From NCBI GenBank assembly GCA_965198855.1, contig CBDAPZ010000001.1, forward strand, positions 744,001 to 808,000: a DNA stretch of 64,000 nucleotides, in the 5' to 3' direction. This document shows positions 31,697-39,950 of this stretch, piece by piece. This stretch comes from BOG-908 sp965198855. Lineage in GTDB: Bacteria; Pseudomonadota; Alphaproteobacteria; Acetobacterales; Acetobacteraceae. Position 1 is the stretch's first letter. Each line of letters opens with the position of its first letter. The position numbers and the translations under genes were made by a program. The notes below the pieces were generated by a model that made no database searches, was not told the origin of the DNA, and saw nothing but the letters and a program-made list of their open reading frames with translations.

Positions 31697-32188
31697 ATGA
31701 CGATGCGTGCTATGAAAATCTCGCTTTTGGCGATCTCGCTCTGTGCTGTGTCGACGACGGTAGTGCAGGCGCAAGCGCCGGCAGCAGCACCGCCACCATC
31801 ACCACAACAGGCAGTAGCCGCTGCGCCGCAGCCACCCGCCAAGCCCAGCCCGACACAGCTCGCCGTGGAACAGCGCATCGCTGCGCTGCAGGCCAAGATG
31901 GCGATCACGACCGATCAGCAGCCGGCGTGGTCGGTTTTTGCGCAGGTAATGCGCGACAATGCGCAGAATACAGACACGCTGTTCCAGCAGCGTGCGCAGA
32001 GTGCCGCGACCATGTCGGCGGTCGACAACATGAAATCCTATGCCGCGATAGCGCGTGCTTATGCCGAGAACACCCAGCATCTGGCTGACGCTTTCGAAAC
32101 GCTCTACGCTAAATTATCGCCGCCGCAGCAGCAGATCGCGGATACGCTGTTCCGCCAGCCGGTAGCGTCCACAGTCCGCCGACGCTGA
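31697..32188 (+). CDS. Spy/LTXXQ-like periplasmic protein
   Basis: A 163-residue exported helical protein. Signal peptide MKISLLAISLCAVSTTVVQA (inside a MTMRAMK start), cleaved near AQA. A Pro/Gln/Ala-rich spacer (PAAAPPPSPQQAVAAAPQPP) precedes helices: AVEQRIAALQAKMAITTDQQPAW (broken here by length), then YAAIARAYAENTQHLADAFETLYAKLSPPQQQIADTLF. The LSPxQQ(I/x)aD end is the LTXXQ-type motif of Spy/CpxP periplasmic chaperones. Closely follows the Gly-rich gene by 28 nt and precedes a membrane protein gene by 1 nt, so the three probably form an operon. The start is uncertain among three in-frame ATGs at 31697, 31703 and 31712. Confidence 0.7.
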   Translation: MTMRAMKISLLAISLCAVSTTVVQAQAPAAAPPPSPQQAVAAAPQPPAKPSPTQLAVEQRIAALQAKMAITTDQQPAWSVFAQVMRDNAQNTDTLFQQRAQSAATMSAVDNMKSYAAIARAYAENTQHLADAFETLYAKLSPPQQQIADTLFRQPVASTVRRR

Positions 32189-32189
32189 C

Positions 32190-33131
32190 TTGCGCACGAG
32201 GCGCGGATATCTGCCGGCATCATGCCTGCTTCTGCTTGCGATACTCGGCCTTTCGGGCGCCCTGGAATGGAGCGCCTCGCGAGGCCCTTTCGGCGCGGTC
32301 GATGCAAATGTCAGCGCCTATCTGGATCGCTCGGAAACCACCGCGGTAGAGGCCTTTGCGGTGGCGCGCGCTATAAATGCCGCGGTGTCGCTGCTGAAAT
32401 CGGCTGATCTCAGCGCGGTGGTGGCGCAGATCGCACCGCTGCAGGTGCTGGAGCCGGTGGATGACCTGGCAAAGCAGTTTTCCGATGTGATGGTCGCCAG
32501 TATTGTAGCAATTCAGATGCAGCGATTGTTGCTGCTGGTGTCACGTGCCTGGGCTTTGGCGTTTCTGCTGCCGCTTGGCTCTGTGCTGCTTGCAGCGGCG
32601 TTGGTGCTGCCGCAGCGGTTTCACTGGCCGATCAGGCTGGCGCGGCTTGGCCGCATGGTGATTGTGGCGGCCGTATTCGCGCGCTGCATCGTTCTGCTGG
32701 CCGGGCTGGTCGGCAACGGGCTGACGCAGGAATTTCTCGCAGGCGATCTGCACGACACGATGAGTTTGCTGCGCGAGTCGGGCACACATCTCACCCAGAT
32801 CACTGCGGCGACGGCGCCACCCAGCCAGGCACCTCAGGGTTCCAGCGCAGCACCTGCACAGAACCCGCCTCCAAGTGTGCTGGACCGCATGGCGAGCAGC
32901 GTGAGAGACGCGCTGCAATCTGCCAAGGATAAGACGGCCGCAGCCGTGGGTCACGGCGAGTCGCTGATGAATTGGGTTCCTGATCCGGTGGCGATCAACG
33001 CTTTTCTCGCGCAGGTACCCGACCGGATCGTTCGTGCAATAGAAATTTTTCTGGTGCAGACCCTGCTGACCCCATGTTTAGTCGGGTTAGCGCTGTATGG
33101 TGCATTGCGTGCTGTGATGCGGCCGATCTAG
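32190..33131 (+). CDS. Membrane protein of unknown function
   Basis: A 313-residue protein with a signal-like N-terminus (YLPASCLLLLAILGLSGALE), a periplasmic region of about 100 residues, two central helices (LLLVSRAWALAFLLPLGSVL, VIVAAVFARCIVLLAGLVG), a Pro/Ser-rich loop with a helix SVRDALQSAKDKTAAAV, and one C-terminal helix (VQTLLTPCLVGLALYGALRA). I recognise no family. The start is a TTG at 32190, one nt after the previous stop, which suggests translational coupling; no other in-frame start fits. A family A repeat follows 10 nt after the stop, between it and the convergent lipid kinase gene. Confidence 0.65.
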   Translation: MRTRRGYLPASCLLLLAILGLSGALEWSASRGPFGAVDANVSAYLDRSETTAVEAFAVARAINAAVSLLKSADLSAVVAQIAPLQVLEPVDDLAKQFSDVMVASIVAIQMQRLLLLVSRAWALAFLLPLGSVLLAAALVLPQRFHWPIRLARLGRMVIVAAVFARCIVLLAGLVGNGLTQEFLAGDLHDTMSLLRESGTHLTQITAATAPPSQAPQGSSAAPAQNPPPSVLDRMASSVRDALQSAKDKTAAAVGHGESLMNWVPDPVAINAFLAQVPDRIVRAIEIFLVQTLLTPCLVGLALYGALRAVMRPI

Positions 33132-33140
33132 GCGCACACT

Positions 33141-33200
33141 CCCGGAGTGAACCGCGACAGCGGCGCAAAAGTCTTTTGCTTCTTTTCTTCAGAAAAGAAG
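33141..33200 (+). repeat. Family A repeat between convergent genes (copy 8)
   Basis: CCGGAGTGAACCGCGACAGCG half hairpin, CAAAAGTCTTTTG and a perfect 22-nt palindrome at 33179-33200 with CTTCTTTTCT arms. It lies between a plus-strand stop at 33131 and a minus-strand stop at 33206. Confidence 0.85.
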
Positions 33201-33205
33201 AGGCT

Positions 33206-34114
33206 TCAGGCTATAACTATCTGAATCGGCCCGAGGGCATCACGTATGTTCACCGGCACCACACCCGCCGGATCGCCATCCGCCTGTGCCATCACCTCGC
33301 CTTTCCCAAGTATCTCCACATGCGACGCGCGCAGCAGCCGTAAGCCAGGTGCATTCGGCAGCAGGTTCAACGGCAGCGCCGCGCCATACATCAGCGCCGA
33401 CCACGGACCGGTGCTATCAAATAATGCCACTGAAAAACCCGGCTCTCCTGGTCGCGCGCCGGGTGCGAGCAGATATTGCCCGGCATAGAGCGTGCCTTTG
33501 GTCACGATCACGCTGCCGGCTTCGGTGGGCTTGCCGTCCACGAGCAGGCGGATGGGCCTGTAATCGTAGCGTAGCATCTCGCGTAGGGTCTGCAGCACGT
33601 AGGCATTGCGGCCGAGCGCCCGCTTGAGCCGCAGCGGCAGGCAATGCACCACCTGTGCATCGAGTCCGACGCCCAGCATCTGCACGAACACCCGGTCCGG
33701 CCCTGCACCACTGGCGACGCCCGGCCAGAGTGCGCGGGTGCGGCCGAAGGCCAGTGCGGCGGCGACGGCGTGCGGCGCGCGGGGCAGTTTCAGCTCGCGC
33801 GCCAGCACGTTGGCGGTGCCGAGCGGGATGATTCCGAGCGTGGTGTCGCTGCCGGCGAGACCGTTGGCCACCTCGGCGATGGTGCCGTCCCCACCGGCGG
33901 CGACGACGAGCCGTCGGTTCTCCACGGCCGCGGCATAGGCGATTTCGGTGGCGTGGCCGGCATGGCTGGTTTCGGCGAGCTGTACGCGCACGCCGCTGGT
34001 TTGCAGGATGTCGAGCACGCGCCAGAGCCGGCCTGCCCTGCGCTGTCCTGCGGCAGGGTTATAGATGACGAGCAAGGAGGGCCGGAATGGACAAGGGAAG
34101 GGTAACGTCCACAC
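33206..34114 (-). CDS. Diacylglycerol kinase-like lipid kinase (YegS/DagK type)
   Basis: A 302-residue enzyme of the diacylglycerol kinase catalytic family, which phosphorylates a lipid headgroup from ATP. The N-terminal domain has IYNPAAGQRRAGRL (residue about 17), LVVAAGGDGTIAEVANGLAG with the GGDGT motif, and IIPLGTANVLAREL with GTxN. The C-terminal beta-rich domain has GVGLDAQVVHCL and ends in ADGDPAGVVPV. Cytoplasmic, soluble. The gene is divergent from an LpxH-like phosphoesterase. Lipid specificity (diacylglycerol, phosphatidylglycerol or ceramide-like) cannot be read. Confidence 0.9.
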   Translation of the reverse strand: MWTLPFPCPFRPSLLVIYNPAAGQRRAGRLWRVLDILQTSGVRVQLAETSHAGHATEIAYAAAVENRRLVVAAGGDGTIAEVANGLAGSDTTLGIIPLGTANVLARELKLPRAPHAVAAALAFGRTRALWPGVASGAGPDRVFVQMLGVGLDAQVVHCLPLRLKRALGRNAYVLQTLREMLRYDYRPIRLLVDGKPTEAGSVIVTKGTLYAGQYLLAPGARPGEPGFSVALFDSTGPWSALMYGAALPLNLLPNAPGLRLLRASHVEILGKGEVMAQADGDPAGVVPVNIRDALGPIQIVIA

Positions 34115-34313
34115 GCTGGTGAACGAAGACTATCGGCTGCCACTATTGCGATTCGGTTGCAGCATGAAGTCAGTACTGTGATATTTGAGAAGGATGCCTA
34201 AACTGCCTGTCGTCATGCAATCTTCACTGACGCGACGCGATGCGTAGCCTATCTGCTGTCCCCTGCCCGGACCCCCGAACAGATGGGGACCATATCAGGT
34301 GACGGTGAGGCAC

Positions 34314-35156
34314 ATGAACGCCTTTTCTCCCACGCAAGACGCCCATGGCCTGCAGCGGTTTGGCCGGCCAAGCTATCGCTCGGTTTTCATCTCCGACGTG
34401 CATCTCGGCATGCGTGCATGCCGCAGCGATTTTCTCGCGCATTTCCTAGGTTCTTTCAGCACCGAAAACCTGTTTCTGGTTGGCGACATCGTCGATGGCT
34501 GGCGTCTGCGCAAATCCTGGTATTGGGACGAGATGCATGACGAGGTCGTCAAGCTCGTGCTGCGGCATGCGGCCGGCGGCGCGAAGGTGCTCTACATCCC
34601 CGGCAACCATGACGAGATCTTTCGCGACTGGCTGCATCTGGGGCTCGAGATCGGCGGCGTGAAGCTGGTGGGCGAGGCGGAACACACGACTGCCGACGGC
34701 AAGCGCCTGCTGATCATCCATGGGGACCAGTTCGACAGCGTGGTGCGTTATGCCAAATTCCTGTCCCACCTCGGCGATGGAGCATACAATCTCGCCCTCA
34801 GAGCCAACCGCTGGTTCAATGTGGTGCGGCGGCAGCTTGGCTATCCCTACTGGTCGTTATCGCAATGGGCGAAGCGCCAGGTGAAGGGGGCGGTGAAGGC
34901 GATCGACCGTTTCGAAGAAGCGCTGGCGGGCGAGGCAAAGCGGCGGCATTTCGATGGTGTGGTCTGCGGCCACATCCATCATGCGGAAATGCGCCAGGTC
35001 GAGGGTGTTCTCTACCTGAACACCGGCGACTGGGTTGAAAGTTGCACCGCTCTGGTGGAACATCACGACGGACGTCTCGAGTTGATCGACTGGGTGGCCG
35101 TAAATAAACTCTCATTCTTTGCGCCAAAGCGCGTGTCAGTTACTGAAGCTGCTTGA
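34314..35156 (+). CDS. Metallophosphoesterase, LpxH-like UDP-2,3-diacylglucosamine diphosphatase
   Basis: A 280-residue calcineurin-like phosphoesterase of the LpxH-related group found in alphaproteobacteria. It is expected to split a pyrophosphate or phosphoester of a lipid A precursor or related lipid, but LpxI may do that in this class, so the true substrate is open. All metal motifs are there: FISDVHLG (Dx H), VGDIVDGW (GDxxD), PGNHDEIF (GNHD), IHGDQFDS and VCGHIHHAEMR (GHxH) with DTGDW-like NTGDWVESC. The ATG at 34314 has GGTGAGG close upstream; a GTG at 34299 is an alternative. The 199-bp gap to the divergent lipid kinase holds both promoters. A glycosyltransferase gene follows closely. 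Confidence 0.88.
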   Translation: MNAFSPTQDAHGLQRFGRPSYRSVFISDVHLGMRACRSDFLAHFLGSFSTENLFLVGDIVDGWRLRKSWYWDEMHDEVVKLVLRHAAGGAKVLYIPGNHDEIFRDWLHLGLEIGGVKLVGEAEHTTADGKRLLIIHGDQFDSVVRYAKFLSHLGDGAYNLALRANRWFNVVRRQLGYPYWSLSQWAKRQVKGAVKAIDRFEEALAGEAKRRHFDGVVCGHIHHAEMRQVEGVLYLNTGDWVESCTALVEHHDGRLELIDWVAVNKLSFFAPKRVSVTEAA

Positions 35157-35199
35157 ACCGCCCAGCACGCCGACGCTGACTGCAGCCGGTCTCGCAGAC

Positions 35200-36273
35200 G
35201 TGGCATACCTACCCCCGAACTCGCGCGTGCTGATCGTCTCGGATGCGTGGCGCCCGCAGGTCAACGGCGTGGTTCGGACGCTTGCGACGCTGGTGGCGGA
35301 ACTGGAGTCGTTGGGGATCATTGCGGAGGTGGTGGGGCCGGACCGGTTCTACACGCTGCCATGCCCGACCTACCCGGATATCCGCCTCTCAGTGCTGCCA
35401 CGGCGCAAGCTGACCCGGATCATGGAGGCGTTCCGGCCGGACGCGCTGCACATCGCGACCGAAGGCCCGCTGGGGATCGCGGCGCGCAAGATCGCCAAGA
35501 AGCGCGGCTGGACGTTCACCACGGCTTTCCATACGCGTTTTCCGGAGTATCTACGGGCGCGTACGCGCGTGCCGACCCGGCTTTCCTATGCCTGGCTGCG
35601 GCGTTTCCATGCGGCCGGGCGTGGGCTGATGGTGGCCACTGAAAGCCTGCGGCAGGAATTGCAGGCGCGCGGCTTCCGCGATCTGCGCGAATGGTCGCGC
35701 GGGGTGGACCTCGCGCAGTTCCAGATGGAGCCGCGTGAGGCCTATGAGGAATTGGCACGGCCGATCTTCCTCTATGTCGGCCGCGTGGCGGTGGAGAAGA
35801 ATATCGGCGCCTTCCTGGGGCTGGATCTGCCCGGATCGAAAGTCGTGGTGGGCGAGGGGCCGCAACTGGCTGCACTGCAGCGCGACTATCCGGAGGTGGT
35901 GTTCGCCGGCGTGAAGCATGGCGCGGAATTGTCGCGCTTCTATGCGGGAGCGGACGTGAAAGTGTTTCCGTCGCTGACCGATACATTCGGGCTGGTGCTG
36001 CTGGAGAGCCTGGCTTGCGGGACGCCGGTGGCCGCTTTTCCGGTGACCGGGCCGAAGGATGTGCTGGTGGGCGGGGGCGATGCGATCGGAGCCGTCGATA
36101 CCGATCTGAAGGCGGCGGCCTTGCGGGCACTGGCGCATGGCGACCGGATCGCCTGCCGGGCTTTTGCGGAGACGTTCTCGTGGCGGGCATGCGCGGAGAG
36201 GTTCGTGACCAATCTGGTGCCGATCCGGCAGGGGCTGGAGGTCTCGATCATCCCAACGCCTGTGTTGGCTTAG
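35200..36273 (+). CDS. Glycosyltransferase family 4 (MgtA/mannosyltransferase-like)
   Basis: A GT-B fold glycosyltransferase that moves a sugar from a nucleotide donor to a lipid or glycan, at the inner membrane. The N-terminal acceptor half has RVLIVSDAWRPQVNGVVRTL and HIATEGPLGIAARKIAKKRG, FHTRFPEYLRART; the donor half has FLYVGRVAVEKNIGAFLGLD, GEGPQLAALQ, KVFPSLTDTFGLVLLESLACGTPVAAF (broken: FGLVLLE is the E(x7)E motif). The family begins right before RVLIVSD, so I use the GTG at 35200 (357 residues); the frame is open to a TTG at 35119 that overlaps the previous gene. It likely acts with the LpxH-like enzyme just upstream. A family A repeat follows its stop. Confidence 0.85.
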   Translation: MAYLPPNSRVLIVSDAWRPQVNGVVRTLATLVAELESLGIIAEVVGPDRFYTLPCPTYPDIRLSVLPRRKLTRIMEAFRPDALHIATEGPLGIAARKIAKKRGWTFTTAFHTRFPEYLRARTRVPTRLSYAWLRRFHAAGRGLMVATESLRQELQARGFRDLREWSRGVDLAQFQMEPREAYEELARPIFLYVGRVAVEKNIGAFLGLDLPGSKVVVGEGPQLAALQRDYPEVVFAGVKHGAELSRFYAGADVKVFPSLTDTFGLVLLESLACGTPVAAFPVTGPKDVLVGGGDAIGAVDTDLKAAALRALAHGDRIACRAFAETFSWRACAERFVTNLVPIRQGLEVSIIPTPVLA

Positions 36274-36275
36274 CG

Positions 36276-36321
36276 AGGAAGAAAGCACTTCTTTTTTGAA
36301 AAAAGAAGCAAAAGACTTTTG
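36276..36321 (+). repeat. Family A repeat (copy 9)
   Basis: Palindrome 36288-36308 with arms CTTCTTTTTT / AAAAAAGAAG around one G, then the palindromic linker CAAAAGACTTTTG (36309-36321). No CGCTG/CAGCG hairpin. It lies just after the glycosyltransferase stop at 36273. Confidence 0.8.
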
Positions 36322-36376
36322 CTTCTGGATAACACGCACCATACTCAGGTTAGCTTAAGCCAGTCAGGAAAAGCCT

Positions 36377-36774
36377 CATGCAACTTTTGCCTGGCTACAG
36401 CCAGAGGAAACAACGGAAGCCGTTCGCGACATATTCAGCCTGATTGAGACAGAAGGCGCGCGGTGACCACTCTACGGCGGCTCGAAATCACCAACAGCCT
36501 TATCACGGCGATCCGCCGCAAGCGCATAGATATTGCTTTCCGCAATACCGCTCTTAGCGAACGTACTGAATACGACATTTCGGTCGATTACGAAACGGAT
36601 CAACGCGCCTGGTTTGAGACGATGACGCGGGCGGACCTATTTCGCCCGACGCTTTATGACGCGGCCTACCTGGAACTCGCACAACGACGTAGCCTGGCGC
36701 TTGTAATTCCAGATCGGGATCTTGCGAAAGCAGCCAGCGCCAGCGGCGTATGTGTTATGGGATTGTCCGATTGA
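36377..36774 (+). pseudogene. VapC-like PIN-domain toxin, frameshifted
   Basis: Two frames together give a VapC-type ribonuclease. From 36377 the frame reads ATFAWLQPEETTEAVRDIFS then LIETEGAR and hits TGA at 36464. From 36463 (one base earlier) the next frame continues VTTLRRLEITNSLITAIRRK, and later PTLYDAAYLELAQRRSLALV with IPDRDLAKAA. The second part keeps the C-terminal acidic residues of the PIN active site. A single-base deletion near 36462 explains the break. The N-terminal Asp (usual DxS start) is also missing, and no vapB antitoxin gene is next to it. So this is an old, broken toxin gene; the remaining 103-codon frame from GTG 36463 could still be translated. Confidence 0.7.
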
Positions 36775-36796
36775 CAAAGATCGTGTGGGCATCGTC

Positions 36797-38824
36797 ATGA
36801 CCCGCATTGTAGTTGATTTCGCCTGGCAGATTGGCCGCGTACGGGCGGTATTGGCGGTGCTGCTTGTTGTTGTGGTTGGGCTGGAGAAGGCCCCGCAGGC
36901 GCAGGATGTGCTGGTCGTGCTTGGGCAAGGCGCGTCGCGCCTCTCGTGGGTGCTGCTTTTCGGGTCGCTGGTGTGGCTTGGGGTGAATAGCTGGTTCTGG
37001 TCGCGGTTTGCGCTGCTGACACGTGATCCGCCGGAGGATCGTGCGGCGCCACGTGCCCGGCCGCGCGGACGGATGCTGGTGAAAACCTGGCTGCCGCTTG
37101 TGCTGGGCTTCGTGCCGTTTTTTGCAGTCGCAATCGCGATGATGACTGCGTCGCACGACATTCCAACTGGCATGCGCAGGATGATGGGGCCGGACGCGAA
37201 TGGTGCGGTGACGCTTGAGCATGGCGCTGCAGTCGCGGTCTTGCTGGGCGCTGCGGTGTTCGGCTTGCTGGGGCTGTTGCAGCGCCGCGTGTCGCGTAGG
37301 TGGGTTCCCAGGGCCGCCTTCGTTCTTGCCACCGTTTTGACCGGCGGGATCGGCATGGTGATGTACGGGTTCGCTCCGGTGGAAGCCGGAAAATTGTTTC
37401 AACCTGTGCCAACCATTCTGTTTGCTGCGGCAGGGCTGATGGCCGGGGGCACGCTGATCACCTGGTTCGGTGCGCGAAGCCGGTTGCCGGCGATGCCAAT
37501 CGTGATCGCGTTTGCCTTCGCACTTGCGGAGTTGCGCGATGCAGGGTTGATCGCCGACAATCATGAGGTAAGGGCGATCACGGCGCCATTACCTGCGCGC
37601 GTGGCTATCACAAGCGCATTTCGTGGGTTCCTGGCAGACAGTGCCGTGCGCTACACGGCGCCCGAGCCGGTGCCGGTGATCCTGGTGGCAGCGAGCAGCG
37701 GCGGGCTGGCTGCGGCGTATTGGACAGCCACCGTACTTGGCGATCTTGCCGATGCCGTGCCGGGTTTCTCCAAACAGCTTTTTGCCGTCAGCAGTGTGAG
37801 CGGCGGATCCCTGGGGTCAATGGAGACATTGGCAATGCTGTCGGAGCCGCATCTGCCGCAAGGGTGTTACGGCGTTCGGGTGTGTGCACAACACGCGCTG
37901 GGCGCCGATTTTCTGGCACCTACGCTAGGGTCGTTGCTGTATGCGGATTTCTTTCAGCGCTTCCTGCCGGTGCCGGTGTTCCCCGATCGTGCGGTGGCCC
38001 TTGAGAAAGCCTGGCAGGCGCAGTGGCACGAGGTGACGGGCAATGACAGGCTGTCACAGCCATTCCTGCAATTATGGACCGATCCGAAAAAACCTTGGCC
38101 GGCCTTGTTCATGAACAGCACCTCGGTGTTGCGGGGAGATCGGCTGCTGGTGAGCAATCTGCAATTCGCCAGTGAAGACATGGATGTTTCCATCGATGCG
38201 GGAGATCTGCTCGAACGGGTGAATGCGGATCTGCCGGCGAGTGCTGCGGCCGATACAAGCGCACGGTTTCCCTTGTTTGGTCCCGTAGGGGTGTTGCGCG
38301 ATCGGGTGAGCGGCAAGGCGGCTGATCTGGTGGTCGATGGCGGATATTTCGAGGATTTTGGCGCGACCACCTTGCTCGAGGCGCTCGATGTTCTGGCGGA
38401 GGTGGCACGGCGAGACAAGATTGCCGTGCGGTTCATCGTCATTCAGATCATCGGCGCCCCGGCGGCCGCGGTGGAGAAGCCGGAGGATGCGATCCTACCA
38501 CGCGGTGTATGGGGACCGCTGGATACGTTGCTGCACACGCGGGAGGCGAGAGGGATTGCGGCCACGCATGCGCTGGCGCGGCGTATCGCGGCGCTGGGCG
38601 GTGTTTATGCGCCATTACGCCTGGGCTTTTCGCCAACAGGCGAGTCCGCGCCACTGAGCTGGTCGCTCTCGTCGGTAGCGCAGCACGTGATCGATGTGCA
38701 ATGGAGCGCCGAATGCCGCCGGCGACTGGCGTTGGAAATGGGGTTGGGCGCCGTTGGGGTTGCCGCACCGGCAATGACGTACAGCGCAATGATGCAGAAC
38801 GTCACGTGTCCCGTTTTGGAGTAA
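36797..38824 (+). CDS. Membrane-bound patatin-like hydrolase
   Basis: A 675-residue protein with about five or six N-terminal membrane helices (VLAVLLVVVVGLEKAPQAQD, WVLLFGSLVWLGVNSWFW, WLPLVLGFVPFFAVAIAMM, then three more to about residue 250) and a C-terminal patatin-type domain. The catalytic marks of that fold are visible: VILVAASSGGLAAAYWTATV, the nucleophile Ser in FAVSSVSGGSLGSMET (GxSxG-like) and the Asp in LVVDGGYFEDFGATTLLEAL (DG motif). Patatin-like enzymes release acyl groups from lipids. No neighbour suggests a substrate. The start is the ATG at 36797; ribosome binding site weak. It begins right after the broken vapC. Confidence 0.8.
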   Translation: MTRIVVDFAWQIGRVRAVLAVLLVVVVGLEKAPQAQDVLVVLGQGASRLSWVLLFGSLVWLGVNSWFWSRFALLTRDPPEDRAAPRARPRGRMLVKTWLPLVLGFVPFFAVAIAMMTASHDIPTGMRRMMGPDANGAVTLEHGAAVAVLLGAAVFGLLGLLQRRVSRRWVPRAAFVLATVLTGGIGMVMYGFAPVEAGKLFQPVPTILFAAAGLMAGGTLITWFGARSRLPAMPIVIAFAFALAELRDAGLIADNHEVRAITAPLPARVAITSAFRGFLADSAVRYTAPEPVPVILVAASSGGLAAAYWTATVLGDLADAVPGFSKQLFAVSSVSGGSLGSMETLAMLSEPHLPQGCYGVRVCAQHALGADFLAPTLGSLLYADFFQRFLPVPVFPDRAVALEKAWQAQWHEVTGNDRLSQPFLQLWTDPKKPWPALFMNSTSVLRGDRLLVSNLQFASEDMDVSIDAGDLLERVNADLPASAAADTSARFPLFGPVGVLRDRVSGKAADLVVDGGYFEDFGATTLLEALDVLAEVARRDKIAVRFIVIQIIGAPAAAVEKPEDAILPRGVWGPLDTLLHTREARGIAATHALARRIAALGGVYAPLRLGFSPTGESAPLSWSLSSVAQHVIDVQWSAECRRRLALEMGLGAVGVAAPAMTYSAMMQNVTCPVLE

Positions 38825-38863
38825 AATTCGTCCGCGAAAAAAATTGCTCGTCGCTGCCTGGCT

Positions 38864-39244
38864 TTATGTGCAGCCTTTGAGCTGGATGTCGTAGACCGGG
38901 TGCTCGAGCATGTTCAGCGACGGCTCTTTCTCCAGGATCCATCCCTCGAAACCCGGCTCGCCTTCGCGGCTATCGATGACGCTCAGTTGTGCCGTGGCAT
39001 CTTCCGGCAACCCATCCGGCCGCACCTGGCAGGCGCGCAGGGTGATCGACAAAGTTTGCAGTTTTGCGGTGGCGCCGACATGCAGGTCCAGCGTCTGCAC
39101 AGTGGAATCGAGCTTGTTCAGCACGCGAAGCGTGCCGGACTGGCGCGGCGTCCAGCTATCGGGCGAAGGCAGAGTAGGCGCCGTTACGGTTTCAGCGTGT
39201 GCGGCGAAGCTTACGAGGCCGAGCGCCATCAGGGTCAGCTTCAT
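38864..39244 (-). CDS. DUF2155 domain protein (exported)
   Basis: A 126-residue protein with a short signal peptide (MKLTLMALGLVSFAAHAETV) and a DUF2155 domain: LRVLNKLDSTVQTLDLHVGA, LSITLRACQVRPDGLPEDAT and the highly typical FEGWILEKEPSLNMLEHPVYD ending in a Cys. The two cysteines (ACQV and KGCT) may form a disulphide. In alphaproteobacteria this gene follows mlaD and NDUFA12-like genes, as here. Its start overlaps the stop of the small upstream gene by 4 nt (ATGA), so it is translationally coupled. A role in the cell envelope is inferred from secretion and context only. Confidence 0.9.
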   Translation of the reverse strand: MKLTLMALGLVSFAAHAETVTAPTLPSPDSWTPRQSGTLRVLNKLDSTVQTLDLHVGATAKLQTLSITLRACQVRPDGLPEDATAQLSVIDSREGEPGFEGWILEKEPSLNMLEHPVYDIQLKGCT

Positions 39245-39444
39245 GTCTTGGGCGATTTAAGGCCGGCGACCAGGTCGGCGATCGTCTGCCGCATCATGGC
39301 TTCGTCTACGCCCATGAGAAGTGCGTCCTCGAACGCGTCTTGCATGACGTGGCGCAGTTCCTCGTGGTTTTCGTGCAGGATCTCGAGCTTTTCGCGGCAG
39401 GAAACGAGCTCGCCATCCGGCTGCGTCCAGCGCGGGCCGCTCAT
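39241..39444 (-). CDS. Small conserved protein between mlaD and the DUF2155 gene
   Basis: A 67-residue hydrophilic protein, MSGPRWTQPDGELVSCREKL then EILHENHEELRHVMQDAFED and ALLMGVDEAMMRQTIADLVA. It is mostly helical and acidic, without signal peptide. No named family comes to mind, but the same small gene is often seen in this position. It overlaps mlaD upstream and the DUF2155 gene downstream by 4 nt each, which makes its translation almost certain. Confidence 0.8.
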   Translation of the reverse strand: MSGPRWTQPDGELVSCREKLEILHENHEELRHVMQDAFEDALLMGVDEAMMRQTIADLVAGLKSPKT

Positions 39445-39944
39445 TTGGGGGCGGCGTCGGCCGGTTTGGGCGCGTCTGGCGTCGTGCTGGTTTTGCTGCC
39501 GGTGCTGCCAAAAATGTATTTGCCAATGAGAGCTTCGATGTTCACCGAGCCCTGTGTGATGGTGATGGTGCCGCCCGGCTTGAGGGTCTTGTCGTCGCCG
39601 CCGGTGGCAAGCGCCACGTATTTGCCGCCGAGCAGGCCGTCGGTCGAGACGGTGGCGCTGCTGTCATCGGTCAGCGATACGCTGTTCTGCACGGTGAGGC
39701 CGACAATGGCCTGGTAGGTTTTCGTATCCAGGTTGATCGACTGCACGCTGCCGACTTTGACGCCGGCGACGCGCACATCGGCGCCCACCGAAAGCCCGTC
39801 CACATGGTCGAAGGTGGCGTTGAGGCTGTAGCCGTTGCCGGCGAATTTTTGGCCCGTATTGGCGAGCGCGTAGAAGCCGAAGCCGCCAGCCGCCAGCAGG
39901 ACCACCGCACCAGTGACGACTTCAATCAGGCTATGTCGTGCCAA
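39441..39944 (-). CDS. mlaD: MlaD-like MCE protein of the outer-membrane lipid transport system
   Basis: A 167-residue single-pass inner-membrane protein with one MCE domain. MlaD forms the hexameric ring that takes phospholipids between the periplasmic MlaC and the MlaFE transporter. N-terminal helix VVTGAVVLLAAGGFGFYALA, then the MCE pattern YSLNATFDHVDGLSVGADVR, VAGVKVGSVQSINLD, SVSLTDDSSATVSTDGLLGG, KYVALATGGDDKTLKPGG and a last amphipathic segment NIEALIGKYIFGS before a Pro/Lys tail. The other mla genes are not in the window. It lies 6 nt after the NDUFA12-like gene's stop and overlaps the small gene downstream. Confidence 0.9.
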   Translation of the reverse strand: MARHSLIEVVTGAVVLLAAGGFGFYALANTGQKFAGNGYSLNATFDHVDGLSVGADVRVAGVKVGSVQSINLDTKTYQAIVGLTVQNSVSLTDDSSATVSTDGLLGGKYVALATGGDDKTLKPGGTITITQGSVNIEALIGKYIFGSTGSKTSTTPDAPKPADAAPK

Positions 39945-39950
39945 TTTGGT

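Noticed and set aside
29275..31908. A single 877-codon minus-strand frame covering the Gfo/Idh/MocA gene and everything to 31908
   Set aside because: Only codons below 30225 show a family. The rest is the antisense of the Gly/Pro-rich gene, where GC-rich repeats remove stop codons on both strands.
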